Positions 50,259 through 63,114 of a DNA stretch of 64,000 bases are shown here, one piece after another (the stretch's first letter is position 1; each line of letters starts with the position of its first letter). The stretch is from Klebsiella pneumoniae. Lineage in GTDB: Bacteria; Pseudomonadota; Gammaproteobacteria; Enterobacterales; Enterobacteriaceae. The notes beneath the pieces were generated by a model. The model made no database searches. It worked only from the letters and a program-made list of their open reading frames with translations, and was not told where the DNA came from. Made by a program: the position numbers and the translations under genes. The DNA is taken from positions 3,663,447 to 3,727,446 of the forward strand of contig NZ_KN046818.1 in the NCBI RefSeq assembly GCF_000742135.1, read 5' to 3'.

Positions 50259-50282
50259 TTTTTAAATGTCCAGGATTGTCAC

Positions 50283-51074
50283 ATGACTCAAATTGACCGC
50301 TTGCTCGGCATCATGCGCCGCCTGCGCGACCCGGAAAACGGCTGCCCATGGGATAAAGAGCAGACCTTTGCCACTATCGCCCCTTACACCCTTGAGGAGA
50401 CCTACGAGGTCCTCGATGCTATCCAGCGGGAAGATTTTGACGATCTGCGCGGTGAGCTGGGCGATCTGCTGTTCCAGGTGGTGTTCTATGCGCAAATGGC
50501 GCAGGAAGAGGGACGCTTTAACTTTGACGATATCTGCGCCGCCATCAGCGACAAGCTGGAGCGTCGCCACCCGCATATCTTCGGCGAGGCATCGGCGGGC
50601 AATAGCACGGAAGTCCTGGCTCGCTGGGAGCAAATCAAAAGCGCGGAGCGGGCGGAAAAAGCCCAGCATTCGGCACTGGACGATATTCCCCATAGCCTGC
50701 CGGCGCTGATGCGCGCGCATAAAATCCAGCGCCGCTGCTCGGCAGTGGGTTTCGACTGGACCTCGCTGGGCCCGGTGCTCGACAAAGTGCATGAAGAAAT
50801 TGATGAAGTGATGCATGAAGCGCAGCAGGCGGTGGTGGATGAAGCAAAACTGGAAGAGGAAGTGGGCGATCTGCTGTTTGCCACGGTGAATTTATCCCGT
50901 CATTTGGGCGTCAAAGCCGAGGTGGCGCTGCAGAAAGCAAACCTCAAATTTGAGCGTCGTTTCCGCGAGGTCGAGCGTATTGTCGCCGCCCGAGGCCTGG
51001 AAATGACCGGCGTCGACCTCGATACCATGGAAGAAGTGTGGCAGGAAGTAAAACGCCAGGAAACTGATCTCTAA
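50283..51074 (+). CDS. mazG: Nucleoside triphosphate pyrophosphohydrolase MazG
   Basis: MazG hydrolyses all NTPs and dNTPs to the monophosphate and pyrophosphate. The 263-residue protein has tandem MazG domains with the EExxE motif in the first (ETYEVLDAI, DDLRGELGDLLFQVVFYAQ) and second (DEVMHEAQQ, LEEEVGDLLFATVNLSR). In E. coli it lowers (p)ppGpp and modulates MazEF toxicity; mazEF is absent here. Confidence 0.95.
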   Translation: MTQIDRLLGIMRRLRDPENGCPWDKEQTFATIAPYTLEETYEVLDAIQREDFDDLRGELGDLLFQVVFYAQMAQEEGRFNFDDICAAISDKLERRHPHIFGEASAGNSTEVLARWEQIKSAERAEKAQHSALDDIPHSLPALMRAHKIQRRCSAVGFDWTSLGPVLDKVHEEIDEVMHEAQQAVVDEAKLEEEVGDLLFATVNLSRHLGVKAEVALQKANLKFERRFREVERIVAARGLEMTGVDLDTMEEVWQEVKRQETDL

Positions 51075-51273
51075 CGGATTTTCGTGATCAAGCGCGATTT
51101 GTGTGATTTTATAAATAACAAGCGCTTGATTTACGTCAAAAACATTTCGCCAAAAGCGTCTATTTTCTCTTTCCGTTATGTCGTTGAAACACCATGTAGC
51201 CTGCCTCTTCGAGTTGTTCGAGTCGCAACACAGGTGCAACTTGAAGAACGAAGGGGAGGGGAAGAATGAAAGT

Positions 51274-51302
51274 TTGTGGCGTCACGCATGTTCGGGTATA
51301 CT
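51274..51302 (+). promoter_or_regulatory. Sigma-70 promoter of pyrG
   Basis: TTGTGG (-35) and TATACT (-10) are spaced by 17 bases, with the ATG of pyrG 53 bases beyond the -10 box. The start region reads ACTTTCCCG; nothing shows CTP-sensing attenuation as in Gram-positive bacteria. Confidence 0.65.
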
Positions 51303-51339
51303 ACTTTCCCGTCCTGGTTATTCCATCGTTTTACCCTAA

Positions 51340-54372
<3,033 letters not shown>

Positions 54373-54393
54373 TCCTATCCTTGTGAAATAATC

Positions 54394-54422
54394 ATGCCAG
54401 CCTTCGGGCTGGCATTTTTTTT
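54394..54422 (+). terminator. Terminator of eno
   Basis: ATGCCAGCC-TTCG-GGCTGGCAT has a very stable TTCG loop and is followed by a long T-run. It is a strong intrinsic terminator that ends the pyrG-eno transcript. Confidence 0.93.
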
Positions 54423-54435
54423 ACGCCTGCGGCCA

Positions 54436-55545
54436 TTATTTAAAGTCGACGGCCATTTGCTGAGGGATCGACAACCCGCGGGTGGTTTCCACGCAGCGGT
54501 CGATGTAATCGGTAAAGCGCGGCGGTTTTGGCATCCCCATGCTCAGCAGCTTGTCGTTACTAAAGCGCACGTTCAGTGTGGCGAACGCGCCGTATAAGCG
54601 CATGGCTTTCAGCATCAGCCGCTCATTGCATGGCCCAAATATCCCTTTCAGTTCGCGTCTCATTTTGACCAGCGTTTCATAGCTCACCTGGGCGTACTTA
54701 TCCCCCACCGGCGCCTGCTCCAGGGCCTGAGCCATCGCCCGGTCGATTTCGGCAAACTTCACGCTGTTCTCTTCGCCAGCAGAGATATGCACCACCTCGC
54801 CGTGAGCCAGAGGCTGGTTAAGCAGCATTAGCAGGGCGTCGGCGCAGTAGTCCACCGGGATAACGTCAATTCGGTCCTCCATGGAGCACATGAATTTCTG
54901 CAGCATCAGCCCCATGCTGAACACCCAGAAAATACTGCTGGAAGGCCGGCAGCCGTGATGGGTATGACCCACCACGATAGAGGGGCGGGCAATTACCAGC
55001 GGTAGCGTAGGGCACTGCTGCTGCATCAGCTGCTCGATGGTCGACTTCGAGTGGGTATATTCCACCAGGTGCTCAGCGCGTTCCCGAAACTCCGCGCTTT
55101 CGGCGACCAGTGAATCCGGTTCAGGCGAACATGACATCGCCGTACCGACGTGCAGAAAGCGCTGCAGACCCGTCACCTGCGCCATACGTTGCGCCAGGCG
55201 CAGCGTGCCCTCAACGTTAACCTTCCAGATAAGCGGGTTGCTGCCAAATGAGGCGACAGCGGCGCAGTTGAGGACATGGGTGACCTGCTCAAGGCGCGGA
55301 TCGTTAAGAAAATGCTCCGGAGAGGCGAGATCGCCCAGCAGGATATGCTGCTGGCGCAACATCGCCAGCTTCTCCTCGGCGATGTTGAACTTACGCATGT
55401 TCTCTTTGACCCGTTCGAGGCCAGCCTCGGGGCTATCAGCACGTACCAGCAGCAGCAGATCTAACCGGGTTTCCTGATGGAGTATTTTCTCTAACGCGGC
55501 ACCGCCCAGAAACCCCGTAACGCCGGTAATGAATAATGTGGTCAT
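54436..55545 (-). CDS. NAD(P)-dependent reductase, fatty acyl-CoA reductase/thioester-reductase-like
   Basis: The 369-residue protein is an extended short-chain dehydrogenase with Rossmann motif FITGVTGFLGGAALEKIL (residues 5-22), the GDLASPEHF acidic loop, CAAVASF, VGTAMSC and the YXXXK pair in EYTHSKSTIEQLM, followed by the PSIVVGHTHHG segment. This is the NAD_binding_4 (male-sterility/thioester reductase) pattern, seen in acyl-CoA reductases and in the R-domains of nonribosomal synthetases. There is no carrier or acyltransferase gene nearby, so the substrate is unknown. It lies between eno and queE and has no counterpart there in E. coli. Confidence 0.75.
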   Translation of the reverse strand: MTTLFITGVTGFLGGAALEKILHQETRLDLLLLVRADSPEAGLERVKENMRKFNIAEEKLAMLRQQHILLGDLASPEHFLNDPRLEQVTHVLNCAAVASFGSNPLIWKVNVEGTLRLAQRMAQVTGLQRFLHVGTAMSCSPEPDSLVAESAEFRERAEHLVEYTHSKSTIEQLMQQQCPTLPLVIARPSIVVGHTHHGCRPSSSIFWVFSMGLMLQKFMCSMEDRIDVIPVDYCADALLMLLNQPLAHGEVVHISAGEENSVKFAEIDRAMAQALEQAPVGDKYAQVSYETLVKMRRELKGIFGPCNERLMLKAMRLYGAFATLNVRFSNDKLLSMGMPKPPRFTDYIDRCVETTRGLSIPQQMAVDFK

Positions 55546-56019
55546 AAACGCTATCTCATTATGGTTGGTCTGCGGGATTCTAGGCGGGCAAAAGTAAACG
55601 ACAATTAAATAAAAAAGGGGCCCGATCAGGGCTTTATTAAGACCAGTTTAAGGTTATTATTACCGGGGGATAGAATTGGACTCGCAGATCGGCCAGATAA
55701 TTCACTCTTTCATGTATCAGTTTGTACATTACTGTATTTTAAGGTTTTTTATTTTGGTTCTTGGACCTTTTATTTTATCCTGAATGACAGGAATAACATT
55801 TTTTGTTACATATTTCCCCCCGCGCGTCAGAATGCTATTTATTTTAATTCTTATCATGCTAATAAACTAAGCCAAAAGAAAAGATTGCCTTTTTAATCAA
55901 TAATATTATTCCCGACACGGATATTGACGGAGGGGTAAAAAAGCGATCGCAGCGCAGGACAAGACCTGGGCAGCGAAATCTGCGATAATGAACGTTTATC
56001 ACCCTAAACAGAGATGACT
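55546..56019. other. AT-rich gap between the reductase gene and queE
   Basis: This 474 bp stretch is clearly AT-rich compared with its neighbours. It must hold the promoters of both divergent genes. GCCC-TGATC-GGGC followed by CCCTTTTTT on the minus strand (about 55612-55634) looks like a weak terminator for a minus-strand transcript begun further right; no RNA gene could be recognised. No convincing open frame was seen. Confidence 0.4.
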
Positions 56020-56691
56020 ATGCAGTACCCGATTAACGAGATGTTCCAGACCCTGCAAGGCGAGGGTTACTTCACCGGCGTGCCTGCCATCTTTATTCGT
56101 CTGCAGGGATGCCCGGTAGGATGCGCGTGGTGTGACACCAAGCATACCTGGGACAAGCTGGCCGATCGGGAAGTGTCGTTGTTCAGCATCCTGGCGAAAA
56201 CCAAAGAGAGCGACAAGTGGGGCCCGGCAAGCAGCGAGGATCTGCTGGCGATTATTGGGCGGCAGGGGTGGACAGCCCGCCACGTGGTCATTACCGGCGG
56301 TGAGCCCTGCATTCATGATTTAACGCCGTTAACCTCGCTTCTGGAACAAAACGGCTTTAGCTGTCAGATTGAAACCAGCGGCACCCATGAAGTACGCTGC
56401 AGCCCCAATACCTGGGTGACGGTTTCCCCGAAGATCAACATGCGCGGTGGCTATGACGTGCTGTCTCAGGCCCTGCAGCGGGCGGATGAGATCAAGCATC
56501 CGGTAGGGCGCGTCCGCGACATAGAAGCGCTGGACGAACTGCTGGAAACGCTGAGCGATGACAAACCGCGGATCATCGCCCTGCAGCCGATCAGTCAGAA
56601 AGAAGATGCGACGCGCCTGTGTATCGACACCTGCATCGCCCGCAACTGGCGCCTGTCCATGCAGACGCACAAGTATCTGAATATTGCCTGA
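56020..56691 (+). CDS. queE: 7-carboxy-7-deazaguanine synthase QueE
   Basis: QueE is a radical-SAM enzyme that converts carboxytetrahydropterin to carboxydeazaguanine in queuosine synthesis. The 223-residue protein has the cluster motif CPVGCAWCDTKHTW and ITGGEPCIHDL. The frame opens two codons earlier at 56014; the start at 56020 matches E. coli (MQYPINEMFQTLQGEGYF). Confidence 0.95.
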   Translation: MQYPINEMFQTLQGEGYFTGVPAIFIRLQGCPVGCAWCDTKHTWDKLADREVSLFSILAKTKESDKWGPASSEDLLAIIGRQGWTARHVVITGGEPCIHDLTPLTSLLEQNGFSCQIETSGTHEVRCSPNTWVTVSPKINMRGGYDVLSQALQRADEIKHPVGRVRDIEALDELLETLSDDKPRIIALQPISQKEDATRLCIDTCIARNWRLSMQTHKYLNIA

Positions 56692-56692
56692 T

Positions 56693-56727
56693 AAAAAAGC
56701 CCGGCAGCGTACTGACCGGGCTTTTTA
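56693..56727. terminator. Bidirectional terminator between queE and queD
   Basis: AAAAAAGCCCGG and CCGGGCTTTTT frame an 11-base loop; T-runs follow on both strands, so it can end both convergent transcripts. Confidence 0.85.
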
Positions 56728-56731
56728 TCGC

Positions 56732-57097
56732 TTACTCGCCGCGATAGACGCAGCCGGCGGTGCAGGTCTCTTTGACCATCACGGCGCTCAGCAGCGGCAC
56801 CCGCGGTTTCATCTCATCCCAGATCCATTTGGCCAGCACTTCGCTGGTGGGGTTTTCCAGACCAGGAATATCGTTCAGATAATAGTGGTCGAGGCGATCG
56901 TATGTCGGCTTAAAGGCGGCCTTCAGCTCGGCAAAATCCATGATCCACCCTGTATGGGGATCGACTTCACCGGTGATCTCCAGACGCACCATAAAGGAGT
57001 GGCCATGCAGGCGACCGCATTTGTGTCCTTCCGGGACGTGCGGCAGGTGGTGGGCGGCTTCGAAGGTGAAATCTTTAAACAGCGTGGTGGACATCAT
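56732..57097 (-). CDS. queD: 6-carboxy-5,6,7,8-tetrahydropterin synthase QueD
   Basis: QueD converts dihydroneopterin triphosphate to 6-carboxytetrahydropterin, the substrate of QueE. The 121-residue protein has the zinc His in [20 protein letters not shown] and HGHSF, the catalytic Cys in the same segment, and [10 protein letters not shown]. Its length equals E. coli QueD. Confidence 0.96.
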   Translation of the reverse strand: MMSTTLFKDFTFEAAHHLPHVPEGHKCGRLHGHSFMVRLEITGEVDPHTGWIMDFAELKAAFKPTYDRLDHYYLNDIPGLENPTSEVLAKWIWDEMKPRVPLLSAVMVKETCTAGCVYRGE

Positions 57098-57413
57098 TGA
57101 CTCTCAACAGGACGAAAAAAACCGCCGTAGGGTACCGGAAAGTACATTTTTTCGCATTAACTAAAACGGCCGTGAACAGAAAATGGACATGTTTATCTGC
57201 TTTATTTGATTTAATCTCTTATATTTCAATTGCTTATTTAATCGATTTTGTTGTTAATAACTACAACTAAAACAGGTTAGTCCATTTGGTTATTTATTAT
57301 TTCCATCCCTTCTTTAATTGTTACTATGCCCGCCGTTAACCTTCTATTCTCTTCTGTTTTTGTCGCGCTGACAGGGTGCGAATAACAGCTTTGCTTACTG
57401 GAACAAACGACGC
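57098..57413. promoter_or_regulatory. Divergent queD / cysJ control region
   Basis: This 316 bp AT-rich region contains the cysJIH promoter, which CysB activates in enterobacteria under sulfur limitation. AT-rich arms such as TTTGTTGTTAATAACTACAA and ATTTGGTTATTTATTATTTC (57284-57303) resemble CysB-type sites. ATTTGGTTAT is repeated exactly on the minus strand at 18656-18665 in the accessory sulfur operon. No open frame was found. Confidence 0.55.
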
Positions 57414-59213
57414 ATGACGACACAGGCCCCACCTTCCAACTTGCTGCCGCTCAACCCGGAGCAACTGGCGCGCCTTCAGGCGGCCACCACTGACTTCACG
57501 CCCACTCAGCTCGCCTGGGTATCTGGCTATTTCTGGGGCGTGCTGAATCAGCAGTCCGGCGCAGCGGTAGCCGCCCCCGCCCCGGCCGCCGAGGTACCGA
57601 CGATCACGCTGATTTCCGCCTCGCAAACCGGCAACGCCCGCCGCGTCGCCGAAGCGCTGCGTGACGATCTGCTGGCGGCGAAGCTGAACGTGAAGCTGGT
57701 GAATGCAGGCGATTATAAATTCAAACAAATTGCTGCGGAAAAACTGCTGGTGGTAGTGACGTCCACCCAGGGGGAAGGAGAGCCGCCGGAAGAAGCGGTC
57801 GCATTGCATAAGTTCCTGTTCTCTAAGAAAGCGCCGAAGCTGGACGGGACCGCGTTCGCCGTCTTTGGTCTCGGCGATACCTCTTATGAATTTTTCTGTC
57901 AGTCCGGCAAAGATTTCGACAGCAAGCTGGCCGAGCTCGGCGCGGAACGTCTGCTCGATCGCGTTGATGCCGACGTTGAATATCAGGCCGCGGCCGCTGA
58001 ATGGCGCGCGCGCGTGGTTGAGGCGCTGAAGGCTCGTGCGCCGGTCGCTGCGCCCGCTCAGCTGGCCACCAGCGGCGCGGTGAACGATATTCACACCAGC
58101 CCATATACCAAAGAAGCGCCCCTGACGGCGACCCTGTCGGTCAATCAGAAAATCACCGGCCGCAATTCAGAAAAAGATGTGCGCCATATCGAAATAGACC
58201 TCGGTGATTCCGGTCTGCGCTATCAGCCGGGCGACGCCCTGGGCGTCTGGTACCAGAACGATCCTCAGCTGGTGAAAGAGCTGGTGGAGCTGCTGTGGCT
58301 GAAAGGCGACGAGCCGGTGACCGTTGAGGGCAAAACTCTGCCGCTGTCGGAAGCCCTGCAGTGGCACTTTGAGCTGACGGTTAACACCGCGACTATCGTT
58401 GAAAACTACGCCACCCTGACGCGCAGCGAATCGCTGCTGCCGCTGGTGGGCGATAAAGCTCAGTTGCAGCAGTATGCCGCCGCGACGCCGATCGTCGATA
58501 TGGTCCGTTTCTCTCCAGCGCAGCTGGACGCCGAGGCGTTAATCGGTCTGCTGCGTCCGCTGACGCCGCGCCTGTACTCCATTGCTTCCTCACAGGCGGA
58601 AGTGGAGAGCGAGGTGCATGTCACCGTGGGCGTGGTGCGCTATGAAATTGAAGGCCGCGCCCGGGCTGGCGGCGCCTCCAGCTTCCTCGCCGACCGCGTG
58701 GAAGAGGATGGCGAAGTCCGTGTCTTTATCGAACACAACGACAACTTCCGTCTGCCAGCCAACCCGGAGACCCCGGTGATCATGATTGGCCCGGGCACCG
58801 GTATTGCGCCGTTCCGCGCCTTTATGCAGCAGCGCGCTGCGGACGGAGCGCAAGGCAAGAACTGGTTGTTCTTCGGCAACCCGCACTTCACCGAAGATTT
58901 CCTCTATCAGGTGGAGTGGCAGAGCTATGTGAAGGAAGGTCTGCTGACCCGTATCGATCTGGCCTGGTCCCGCGATCAACAACAAAAAATCTATGTGCAG
59001 GACAAACTGCGCGAGCAGGGGGCCGAGCTGTGGCGCTGGATCAATGACGGCGCCCACATTTATGTCTGCGGCGACGCCAATCGTATGGCGAAGGACGTGG
59101 AAAACACCTTACTGGAAGTGATTGCCGAATACGGCGCGATGGACGCCGAAGCGGCGGACGAATTTTTAAGTGAGCTGCGCGTTGAGCGCCGTTATCAGCG
59201 AGATGTCTACTAA
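57414..59213 (+). CDS. cysJ: Sulfite reductase flavoprotein (alpha) subunit CysJ
   Basis: CysJ passes electrons from NADPH through FAD and FMN to CysI. The 599-residue protein has an FMN flavodoxin domain ([16 protein letters not shown]), an FAD domain with [16 protein letters not shown], and the NADPH domain with [16 protein letters not shown] and [13 protein letters not shown]. The stop overlaps the cysI ATG by one base (TAATG). Confidence 0.97.
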   Translation: MTTQAPPSNLLPLNPEQLARLQAATTDFTPTQLAWVSGYFWGVLNQQSGAAVAAPAPAAEVPTITLISASQTGNARRVAEALRDDLLAAKLNVKLVNAGDYKFKQIAAEKLLVVVTSTQGEGEPPEEAVALHKFLFSKKAPKLDGTAFAVFGLGDTSYEFFCQSGKDFDSKLAELGAERLLDRVDADVEYQAAAAEWRARVVEALKARAPVAAPAQLATSGAVNDIHTSPYTKEAPLTATLSVNQKITGRNSEKDVRHIEIDLGDSGLRYQPGDALGVWYQNDPQLVKELVELLWLKGDEPVTVEGKTLPLSEALQWHFELTVNTATIVENYATLTRSESLLPLVGDKAQLQQYAAATPIVDMVRFSPAQLDAEALIGLLRPLTPRLYSIASSQAEVESEVHVTVGVVRYEIEGRARAGGASSFLADRVEEDGEVRVFIEHNDNFRLPANPETPVIMIGPGTGIAPFRAFMQQRAADGAQGKNWLFFGNPHFTEDFLYQVEWQSYVKEGLLTRIDLAWSRDQQQKIYVQDKLREQGAELWRWINDGAHIYVCGDANRMAKDVENTLLEVIAEYGAMDAEAADEFLSELRVERRYQRDVY

Positions 59214-60925
59214 TGAGCGAAAAACATCCGGGGCCTTTAGTGGTCGAAGGTAAACTGAGCGATGCCGAGCGCATGAAGCTTGAGAGCAACTACCTGCGCG
59301 GCACCATTGCGGAAGATTTAAACGACGGTCTGACCGGCGGTTTTAAAGGCGATAACTTCCTGCTGATCCGTTTCCACGGCATGTACCAGCAGGACGATCG
59401 CGATATCCGCGCGGAGCGCGCCGCCCAGAAGCTGGAGCCGCGTCATGCGATGCTGCTCCGCTGCCGTCTGCCGGGCGGGGTGATCACCACCACCCAGTGG
59501 AAGGCGATCGATAAGTTTGCCGCTGAGAACACCATTTACGGCAGTATTCGCCTGACCAACCGGCAGACCTTTCAGTTCCACGGCATTCTGAAAAAGAACG
59601 TCAAGCCGGTGCATCAGATGCTGCACTCGGTGGGGCTGGACGCGCTGGCCACCGCCAACGATATGAACCGTAACGTGCTGTGCACCTCCAACCCGTACGA
59701 GTCGCAGCTGCACGCTGAGGCCTACGAGTGGGCGAAAAAGATCTCTGAGCATCTGCTGCCGCGTACCCGCGCTTATGCCGAGATCTGGCTGGATCAGAAA
59801 AAGGTCGCCACTACCGACGAAGAGCCGATCCTCGGCCAGACCTATCTGCCGCGTAAGTTTAAAACCACGGTGGTGATCCCGCCGCAGAACGATATCGATC
59901 TGCACGCTAACGACATGAACTTCGTGGCGATTGCCGAAAATGGCAAGCTGGTAGGCTTTAACCTGCTGGTGGGCGGCGGTCTCTCTATCGAACATGGTAA
60001 CAAAAAAACCTACGCCCGCACGGCGAGCGAATTCGGTTATCTGCCGCTGGAGCATACGCTGGCGGTGGCGGAAGCGGTTGTGACCACCCAGCGCGACTGG
60101 GGCAACCGTACCGACCGTAAGAATGCGAAAACCAAGTACACCCTTGAGCGCGTCGGTGTCGAAACCTTCAAAGCGGAAGTGGAGCGCCGGGCAGGCATTA
60201 AGTTTGAGCCGATCCGCCCGTACGAATTTACCGGCCGCGGCGATCGCATCGGCTGGGTGAAGGGGATTGATGATAAGTGGCACCTGACGCTGTTTATTGA
60301 AAACGGCCGCATTCTCGATTATCCGGGTCGTCCGCTGAAGACAGGCCTGCTGGAGATTGCTAAGGTCCATCAAGGCGAATTCCGCATCACCGCTAACCAG
60401 AACCTGATTGTCGCCAGCGTACCGGAAGATCAGAAGGCGCGGATCGAGAAGCTCGCGCGGGATCATGGTTTGATGAATGCCGTCACCCCGCAGCGCGAAA
60501 ACTCGATGGCCTGCGTCTCCTTCCCGACCTGCCCGCTGGCGATGGCGGAAGCCGAGCGTTTCCTGCCGTCCTTTATCGACAAGGTGGAAGGGGTGATGAG
60601 CAAGCACGGCGTGAGCGATGAGCATATCGTCACCCGCGTCACCGGCTGCCCGAACGGCTGCGGCCGCGCGATGCTGGCGGAAGTGGGACTGGTGGGCAAA
60701 GCGCCGGGCCGCTATAACCTGCACATCGGCGGTAACCGCAACGGCACCCGCATCCCGCGGATGTACCGTGAGAATATTACCGAGTCGGAAATTCTCGACT
60801 CGCTAGACGAACTGGTAGGGCGCTGGGCGAAAGAGCGCGAAGCGGGTGAAGGCTTCGGCGATTTTACGGTGCGTGCGGGCATCATTCGCCCGGTGCTCGA
60901 CCCAGCCCGCGATTTCTGGGAATAA
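59213..60925 (+). CDS. cysI: Sulfite reductase hemoprotein (beta) subunit CysI
   Basis: CysI reduces sulfite to sulfide using sirohaem and a [4Fe-4S] cluster. The 570-residue protein has the cluster and sirohaem cysteines in [17 protein letters not shown] and [11 protein letters not shown]. Coupled to cysJ; the sirohaem is made by CysG, encoded at the end of the window. Confidence 0.97.
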   Translation: MSEKHPGPLVVEGKLSDAERMKLESNYLRGTIAEDLNDGLTGGFKGDNFLLIRFHGMYQQDDRDIRAERAAQKLEPRHAMLLRCRLPGGVITTTQWKAIDKFAAENTIYGSIRLTNRQTFQFHGILKKNVKPVHQMLHSVGLDALATANDMNRNVLCTSNPYESQLHAEAYEWAKKISEHLLPRTRAYAEIWLDQKKVATTDEEPILGQTYLPRKFKTTVVIPPQNDIDLHANDMNFVAIAENGKLVGFNLLVGGGLSIEHGNKKTYARTASEFGYLPLEHTLAVAEAVVTTQRDWGNRTDRKNAKTKYTLERVGVETFKAEVERRAGIKFEPIRPYEFTGRGDRIGWVKGIDDKWHLTLFIENGRILDYPGRPLKTGLLEIAKVHQGEFRITANQNLIVASVPEDQKARIEKLARDHGLMNAVTPQRENSMACVSFPTCPLAMAEAERFLPSFIDKVEGVMSKHGVSDEHIVTRVTGCPNGCGRAMLAEVGLVGKAPGRYNLHIGGNRNGTRIPRMYRENITESEILDSLDELVGRWAKEREAGEGFGDFTVRAGIIRPVLDPARDFWE

Positions 60926-60929
60926 CATC

Positions 60930-61005
60930 CTGGTGCCCGGTGGCGCGTAGCGCTCCGGGCCAGCGAAACCCGTAGGCCGGACGAACGCAGTGTCGTCCGG
61001 CAAAA
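60930..61005. repeat. REP/BIME element between cysI and cysH
   Basis: TGGTGCCCGGTGGCGCGTAG...CTCCGGGCC and GTAGGCCGGACGAACGCAGT...GTCCGGCAAAAC are REP-type palindromes in the 98-base gap. Confidence 0.75.
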
Positions 61006-61023
61006 CAGGCAAACGAGGTTCAT

Positions 61024-61758
61024 ATGTCCGTACTCGATCTAAACGCGCTTAATGCATTGCCGAAAGTGGAACGCATTCTGGCACTCGCGGAAACCAACGC
61101 CCAACTGGAAAAGCTTGACGCCGAAGGGCGTGTGGCGTGGGCGCTGGAAAATCTGCCGGGAAACTATGTGCTGTCGTCGAGCTTTGGCATTCAGGCGGCG
61201 GTCAGTTTGCATCTGGTGAATCAGATCCGCCCGGATATTCCGGTGATCCTCACCGATACCGGCTACCTGTTCCCGGAAACCTATCAATTTATTGACGAGC
61301 TGACGGACAAGCTCAAGCTGAACCTGAAGGTCTACCGCGCGGCTGAAAGCGCGGCCTGGCAGGAGGCGCGCTACGGCAAGCTGTGGGAGCAGGGCGTTGA
61401 GGGCATTGAGAAATACAATGAGATCAACAAGGTTGAGCCGATGAACCGGGCGCTGAAAGAGCTCAATGCGCAGACGTGGTTTGCCGGTCTGCGCCGCGAG
61501 CAGTCGGGCAGCCGGGCTACGCTTCCGGTGCTGGCGGTCCAGCGCGGGGTGTTCAAGGTGCTACCGATTATCGACTGGGATAACCGCACGGTGTATCAGT
61601 ACCTGCAAAAGCACGGGCTGAAGTACCACCCGCTGTGGGATCAGGGCTATCTGTCGGTAGGCGATACCCACACCACCCGCAAGTGGGAGCCGGGCATGGC
61701 AGAAGAAGAGACCCGGTTCTTCGGGCTTAAACGCGAGTGCGGATTGCACGAGGGTTAA
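61024..61758 (+). CDS. cysH: PAPS reductase CysH
   Basis: CysH reduces PAPS to sulfite with thioredoxin. The 244-residue protein has the P-loop-like PPase motif [12 protein letters not shown], the [12 protein letters not shown] and [11 protein letters not shown] segments, and the catalytic Cys in KRECGLHEG at its C terminus. It ends the cysJIH operon. Confidence 0.97.
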   Translation: MSVLDLNALNALPKVERILALAETNAQLEKLDAEGRVAWALENLPGNYVLSSSFGIQAAVSLHLVNQIRPDIPVILTDTGYLFPETYQFIDELTDKLKLNLKVYRAAESAAWQEARYGKLWEQGVEGIEKYNEINKVEPMNRALKELNAQTWFAGLRREQSGSRATLPVLAVQRGVFKVLPIIDWDNRTVYQYLQKHGLKYHPLWDQGYLSVGDTHTTRKWEPGMAEEETRFFGLKRECGLHEG

Positions 61759-61791
61759 GCTGTTAGCTCTTCCTCTGAGTGATAATTCAAA

Positions 61792-61823
61792 AAGAACACG
61801 CGGGCGATACCGCGCGTTCTTTT
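61792..61823. terminator. Bidirectional terminator between cysH and iap
   Basis: AAGAACACGCGG and CCGCGCGTTCTT form a 12 bp stem with one mismatch and T-runs on both sides. It ends the convergent cysH and iap transcripts. E. coli has its CRISPR-cas I-E locus in this interval; none is present here. Confidence 0.85.
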
Positions 61824-61830
61824 GTGCGTA

Positions 61831-62877
61831 TTAGCTTTTCTTCTCCACCTTCGCCAGCTCTTTCACCAGCGGCAGCATGACTTTCACTACCTCGCGTCCG
61901 CGGTGTTCGATGCGCCCGGGCAGCGCGTGGTCGATATACTGCTGATTATCCAGCTGGACGTCATGCCAACTGGTTCCCTGCGGGAAACTGGCCGATTTGC
62001 TCCGCTGCTGATAGCCATCTTTTTTGCCGAGTGACCAGTTAGTCGCCTCGACCGACAGCACCGGGATCCCGGCGTTGTCGAAGACGCTGGCGTCATTGCA
62101 GCAGCTGGTGCCTTTCGGATAAGCCGGGTTGAGTCCCGGGTTGGTGTAGGCGGCGATGCCCTTGCTGCGAGCGATAGCCAGCGCGCGATCGCGGGTCAGC
62201 TTGCGCACCGAGGCCGGCGTGCTGCGGCCGCTGTTGAAGTAAAGCTTATCGCCCACCACCAGATTATCGAGATTGATCACCAGCAGGGTATTGTTCTTTT
62301 CCGCTTCGCTCATCCGCTGCAGCAGGTTTTGCGCGCCGAGACGGCCTTCCTCTTCACCGCTGGTGGCGATAAAGCGGATGCCATAGCGGGTAGGGACGTT
62401 CTTTAAATGCTCCGCCAGCTCCAGCAACACGCCAAGTCCCATCGCGTTGTCGTCGATGCCCTGCAGCGTCAGGCCGCCGAGGTTGTTCTCCACGTCTTTA
62501 TCGCTCTGCGGCGCATAGGTGTCGAGGTGTGCCATGATAATAATCTGCTGGCGCACTTTACCTTCATGGGCGGCGATCACCGTACTGCCGGTGGCGTTAT
62601 GCCAGTTCTTGCGCTGATTGCTGTCGGTATAGATATAGCGGGTATTGAAGCTTCGCACGTCGCTCTGATACCCCATCAGGGCGAACTGCTGGCGCAGATA
62701 GTCAGCTGAGAGCATTTCCGGCGGCGTTCCGGTCATTCGTCCCGGGAAGACGGTGGCGATATGGCGGGCCTGGCTACTGGCGGTGTCGCCCAGCGCGCTG
62801 AATGCGGGGGCGGCGGCAAAAACAAAACCGGTGCCGAGCGCCAGCGGAAGCAGACGGCGGCACAACGCGGAAAACAT
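61831..62877 (-). CDS. iap: Alkaline phosphatase isozyme conversion aminopeptidase
   Basis: Iap is a periplasmic M28-family aminopeptidase that removes the N-terminal Arg from alkaline phosphatase. The 348-residue protein has a signal peptide (LLPLALGTGFVFAAAPAFSA) and the metal ligands in IMAHLDTYAP, GIDDNAMGLGVLL and ATSGEEEGRLGAQ. E. coli Iap has 345 residues. Confidence 0.94.
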   Translation of the reverse strand: MFSALCRRLLPLALGTGFVFAAAPAFSALGDTASSQARHIATVFPGRMTGTPPEMLSADYLRQQFALMGYQSDVRSFNTRYIYTDSNQRKNWHNATGSTVIAAHEGKVRQQIIIMAHLDTYAPQSDKDVENNLGGLTLQGIDDNAMGLGVLLELAEHLKNVPTRYGIRFIATSGEEEGRLGAQNLLQRMSEAEKNNTLLVINLDNLVVGDKLYFNSGRSTPASVRKLTRDRALAIARSKGIAAYTNPGLNPAYPKGTSCCNDASVFDNAGIPVLSVEATNWSLGKKDGYQQRSKSASFPQGTSWHDVQLDNQQYIDHALPGRIEHRGREVVKVMLPLVKELAKVEKKS

Positions 62878-63114
62878 AAGGGGTCCTTACACGAACAAGA
62901 CAATTTGACGCGTACAGTATGAAACTGTGACCGCGGTTAAACAATTTCAATTGCTCTTAAATAGCGGAAAAATAGCGCGTTAAGCACTTTTTGATATTTG
63001 TATTTCCGCCGCGTTATTCCTTTGTGTCACAACTCATTCCATTTCGTAATTTCATTTGCTCTAAGGCGCACCCTATAGTCGCAGTATCGCTGAATGTAAG
63101 AGAGTTGTTGCACC

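Noticed and set aside
61759-61830. Possible CRISPR-cas locus between cysH and iap, as in E. coli
   Set aside because: The gap is only 72 bases and holds a terminator; no repeats or cas genes are seen.
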